Shown here piece after piece: positions 56,633 to 60,000 of a stretch of 60,000 nt of DNA (the first letter of the stretch is position 1; each line of letters starts with the position of its first letter). Made by a program: the position numbers and the translations under genes. The stretch lies in contig CM055095.1 of assembly GCA_029204225.1 (NCBI GenBank), forward strand, positions 18,267,483 through 18,327,482, given 5' to 3'. The DNA is from Diphasiastrum complanatum (lineage: Eukaryota > Streptophyta > Lycopodiopsida > Lycopodiales > Lycopodiaceae). The notes below the pieces were generated by a model. It worked only from the letters and a program-made list of their open reading frames with translations. It had not been told where the DNA came from and made no database searches.

Positions 56633-57990
56633 TTTTTTTTTTTATTAATAAAAAATGGGGAAACCCATTGGAGTACAAAGAAATGCATGTAGAAAGTATA
56701 AAGACCATAAGGCAAATTGAGATATCATACATCAATTATATCAGAGCAACAATCTCACAAAGTAGCTATAAAAAGCCTATTGCTTGATGTAAGTCACTAG
56801 CTAAAATAGTTGAAAGTTTAGGTAGTGTAAGAAATTGTGAAACGGCCGTTCCTGCAACTACGACACGTCGAAGTACTGCAAGTGCTTGAGTGCGTTGTAA
56901 AGTGGTAGAAAATCATTGACGATAATAGGTAGATAAAGGTGAGGCACCACGTCCTTGGAACTTCGTTGCAAAACCTACACAAGTTGATAGAAAATAATCG
57001 AATTTATTATGCAAACACCCATAAGTTTCCAAGGAAAAAAGAATAAAGTATTCTCCAAGAGTGCAATGTGAATAATCCCGCTCTTTATCTTGAGCCACAT
57101 GAGAAGCAGCAGCACCTTGAGTAGTCACAAGCACGATGAAGGCGGTCTGGCCGCGAAGGATCAACAACAACAACATCCCCAAGCATGCGAATCCCCTCGT
57201 GCGAAAGAACAAGATCAACTTGACGCCGAGGCGATTGTGAATCAGACACATACAAGATGTGGGCCTACTCCCGGATAACATGAAAGCCGCATTCATGTGC
57301 AATAGATGCTCGTACGTCATGAATGTAATTGAGAGACACAATGCGATCCCTACAAGGAGGAAAAAGCATGAGATGAGTGCCAAGAGAATCAAGAGGGTGA
57401 CCACATGAACATTTCGTCAAACATGCCAATATTGGATGAAAGAGACCCAATCTACCTCGAAAAGTGTTGACAAACAACTATAAAGAAAGATGCAAGAGTG
57501 AAACGATAGAGCGCGCAAGAAGCCAAGCACCAGCACCGGCACCAGCATCTGGGCCTGCACAAGACAAAAGATGAGCCCGAGTCTCGTTGGAAGGTAAATC
57601 ATTGAGAAGCTAGGTGAAAGCATGTAAGTGACACCGCTCCAAAAGATACTTTTGAAAATAAGCCCGTTGATGGTTGAACAAGGTCTCAAAGGAAGACAAA
57701 GAAGCTTGCACAGGTGGAGGGATGTGATCCTTGGCCGCACGAAAATGATGTTGGAAAGAAAGATTGCTTGTTTCCACATGAGCTATTGAATCAAGAAGAA
57801 TGGGCTGGTTCCCCAGCTGAAACCGAGAGATAAGTGCAGAGGCAACAAGAGCCACTCCCCAAAAAAGTAGGTGCAACAATAGAAACTGTGCAAATAAGAC
57901 CACACCAACACCTCATGCTTTGCTTTGCTTCCCACACTTGAAATGACATGTTATTCCTTCTCATATGAGAGAATTTATCCCCTCTCAACC
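56633..57990 (-). pseudogene. LINE-type polymerase C-terminal region with Cys/His module
   Basis: Leftward: LERCHLHAFTQLLNDLPSNE, AHLLSCAGPDAGAGAGAWLL, FRGRLGLFHP, then TKCSCGHPLDSLGTHL and CRDRIVSLNYIHDVRASIAH. After a shift near 57,150 come TLGEYFILFSLETYGCLHNK and GASPLSTYYRQ. I know this order from C-termini of reverse-transcriptase polyproteins in plants and protists. A T-run at 56,633-56,643 reads as its poly(A) tail on the minus strand, directly against ORF1 of the next LINE. The catalytic palm is absent. Confidence 0.5.
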
Positions 57991-58598
57991 TTTGGTAATT
58001 TTAATTCATGTTGTTCCTTCTCATGCTTAATTGCTTTGCTCAAATTCATTATCATTTCTCTTACTTTTGTATTTGCCATCGTTTAAATGCTCAAATGCTC
58101 GCAAGACAAAATTGCATTGCTAGTTGTAATCTTTTTGGATTACTTTTAAGCTAATCAATAGTAAGCTTAGGTGTGGCCATTACATAACACACACCACCAA
58201 ATGGTTCAAGATTTTCTTTTATCACTTCTAGCTTTAGATTTCATCAAAACTCGATTGAGATATAGATGGGAGTAGGAAGATTGAAAATTATAACGACATT
58301 TAGAATGACCCTTCCCTCCAAAACAAATATAATGATAAAAGAAATATGGTGGTGTAGCATTGAAAGGCTTTGATTTGCATATTCTGATTCCAAGGAAGAA
58401 ATCAACAAACCCAAGATTTTATAAGGACACATTGGAAGTTTGTTCTCAAAAAGTCTCCATGAAAGCTCATCACAATACTTGCTATATTATTAGTATTGCT
58501 ACAGTATCTACATGCTCTATGATGTTCTGATCATGTGGATAAAACAGCTGCACATTATGCAGGACAGCAATTTTCTTTCGGAATTTCGACAATAAATT
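57991..58598. other. Intergenic DNA and probable 3' UTR of the glyoxalase gene
   Basis: No gene is seen. The rightmost part should include the 3' UTR of the minus-strand gene at 58,599. Confidence 0.45.
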
Positions 58599-59510
58599 TC
58601 ACTGCCCAGATATGTCGCTTCCAAGCCTGATCACGACTCCATCAGGATCTCTCACATAGGCCACCTTCTGGCCCCACTCTTTTAGCTCTGGTTCTGCCAC
58701 TGGCAATGCACCTACATTCACAGCATGCTGTGACAACACACAAACAGCAAGTCATGTTACATGAATGCTACAACAAATATTGCAACAGCTCTTCTATATT
58801 CAAATATTCCTTTTGTTGTCCTTTGACAAGTACCTTTCGTGCTCTTTTCAACTTCAACATTTAGTTATGAGAGATTATCTTTCCACAATCAAGAGCAATA
58901 TATTGGAAAACCAAGCGCTATGCGTAAGGGTGTAAAACCACGCAAGACAGACAAAAAAAAAATCTCCAAGAATAGTTGCTAAGATAACCTGGAAAGCTGC
59001 ATCAACGTCTGGAAAGCTGAAACTTATTTCTACGTTGTGACGAGGCTCATCCAGAGGAGGAGTCTGTACTCCTCCAGTAATTCTAGTCTCTCGCTGGTTC
59101 AAAGGCGTAAAAGCGATTGTCGTAGGACCTGTCTCCAGCTCAGCCCACCTAAGAAGCGACATCTACAAGCAGATCAATCGACTGCATTCACGTGAACCGT
59201 GGGCATACTAGAGATGCGCATATCATGTGAAGATAAGTACTTACCTTCTGCTGTTATCAACTCGTCTCACATTGAAAGCAAATGCTTGCGAGTAAAATCG
59301 TGCGGCTTTCTCCACGTCCCTCACGTAAATGATAGTGTAGGCATACTTTGCAGGGCTTATCTTCTTCTGATCATCGGTGAACGCCATAGATGTCGTTCTA
59401 AATCCAAACGCAAACCGATCAAACAACTGCTTGTTCAAACAATGCAATTTTGATCTCCCTCCCAACTCTTTCAGCCGGATAAGCTTGGACACAGAACGGC
59501 TACAATACAT
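58599..59510 (-). CDS. Glyoxalase I-like VOC-superfamily protein, three exons
   Basis: Exon 1 ends at 59,245 with donor GTAAGT. Exon 2 is 59,148-58,989 (acceptor TTCTTAG, donor GTTATC). Exon 3 is 58,727-58,599 (acceptor GTCACAG). Phases 2 and 0 agree. The first in-frame ATG is at 59,510, giving 184 residues; another ATG at 59,387 begins MAFTDDQKK. The 41 residues between are Ser/Arg/Lys/Leu-rich with few acids, like a plastid or mitochondrial transit peptide. The VOC domain contains KYAYTIIYVRDVEKAARFYS, RWAELETGPTTIAFTP, HNVEISFSFPDVDAAF and EWGQKVAYVRDPDGVVIRLG. Such proteins detoxify or rearrange small carbonyl compounds, but true lactoylglutathione lyase activity cannot be assumed. Metal-ligand identity was not verified. 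Confidence 0.85.
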
Positions 59511-60000
59511 AGAGATAGACCCAGCAGCAGAAGCAAGAGGCAGCTTTGCAGTGCTAGTGAGAAACTGGATCAAATAGCATCAGCAAGCATAAAACCCAGA
59601 AGAAAGAGCTCAATAGTCAAGGACAAGAGATGTTATCCTTTCAATCATCTGTAGGTGCAACCATCGAATACCGAAATCCAAGATATGGTGCAATTTGTAA
59701 TGTGAAGGCACTGTTGGAGCAGCAAGCAGACGAGACTGAAAGCACAGATGGCAGCAAAGTAGACTAGAGAGATGGCAGCTGAGAGTGAAAGCTAAGCTGG
59801 AGGAAGTTGAGCATGAGAAATGCCACGTGCTTTGCATGCGGGTGAAAGGATTTTAGGTTTGAATATGACATGATTAAAAATGATATTATTTTCACAAGGG
59901 CCATTCAATAAAACATTAATGGATACTTTGTGCCTATTCTGCCCACTTTTTAAACAATTTATTAGGTCTATGCCACGTGGCATCCCCATGCAAAGGGGAC
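59511..60000. other. 5' leader and promoter region of the glyoxalase gene
   Basis: The frame of exon 1 stays open without an ATG up to about 59,573. Beyond it lies probable promoter DNA with CACGTG-type cores (CCACGTG near 59,823 and 59,973). I see no other gene. Confidence 0.4.

Overview
The window looks like nuclear DNA of a large, repeat-rich plant genome. The evidence is Ty1/copia, Ty3/gypsy, Helitron and LINE relics of plant type, two spliced host genes with canonical GT-AG introns (one intron about 5.9 kb), and long CT/GA microsatellites. A gymnosperm is my best guess from intron size, nested old elements and the style of the P450 fragment. That is inference; nothing in the window names the species.

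Only two host genes appear intact. The first, on the + strand, spans 19,478-26,910 in three exons and encodes an RGG-rich protein with one RanBP2-type zinc finger. Its first intron is built partly from three separate degenerate tandem arrays, and its 5' leader contains a 93-bp tandem duplication. The second, on the - strand, spans 59,510-58,599 in three exons and encodes a small glyoxalase/VOC-fold protein with a likely organelle-targeting N-terminus. A truncated cytochrome P450 piece (52,173-52,574, -) is the only other host-like coding sequence.

The rest is mobile DNA. 1-1,800: decayed gag-type retroelement with an acidic ORF. 7,758-16,690: fragments of at least three copia elements, including a nearly full-length but broken one (11,539 to about 15,900). 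28,022-32,515: a Helitron-type Rep/helicase gene on the - strand, followed 54 bases downstream by what reads as a small spliced gene ending in a GIY-YIG nuclease domain. 33,330-38,480: an internally deleted copia element whose LTR carries (CT)n arrays. 38,478-47,121: a Ty3/gypsy element with LTRs, a tRNA-Asp-type primer site, gag and protease, but no reverse transcriptase or integrase. In their place is a long second reading frame behind its own TATA box. 47,122-52,170: another copia LTR piece, a second Helitron helicase fragment, the 5' part of a related gypsy element, and two reverse-strand copia relics. 52,575-57,990: three LINE fragments.

The two most unusual items are the Helitron-linked GIY-YIG gene and the pol-less gypsy element, with its second ORF, its leader packed with GAATTC and its three zinc knuckles of non-standard spacing. 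Many in-frame stops in unrelated elements are CAG-to-TAG or similar C-to-T changes, as expected from decay of methylated cytosines. All functional statements rest on motif recognition by eye; no database search was run.
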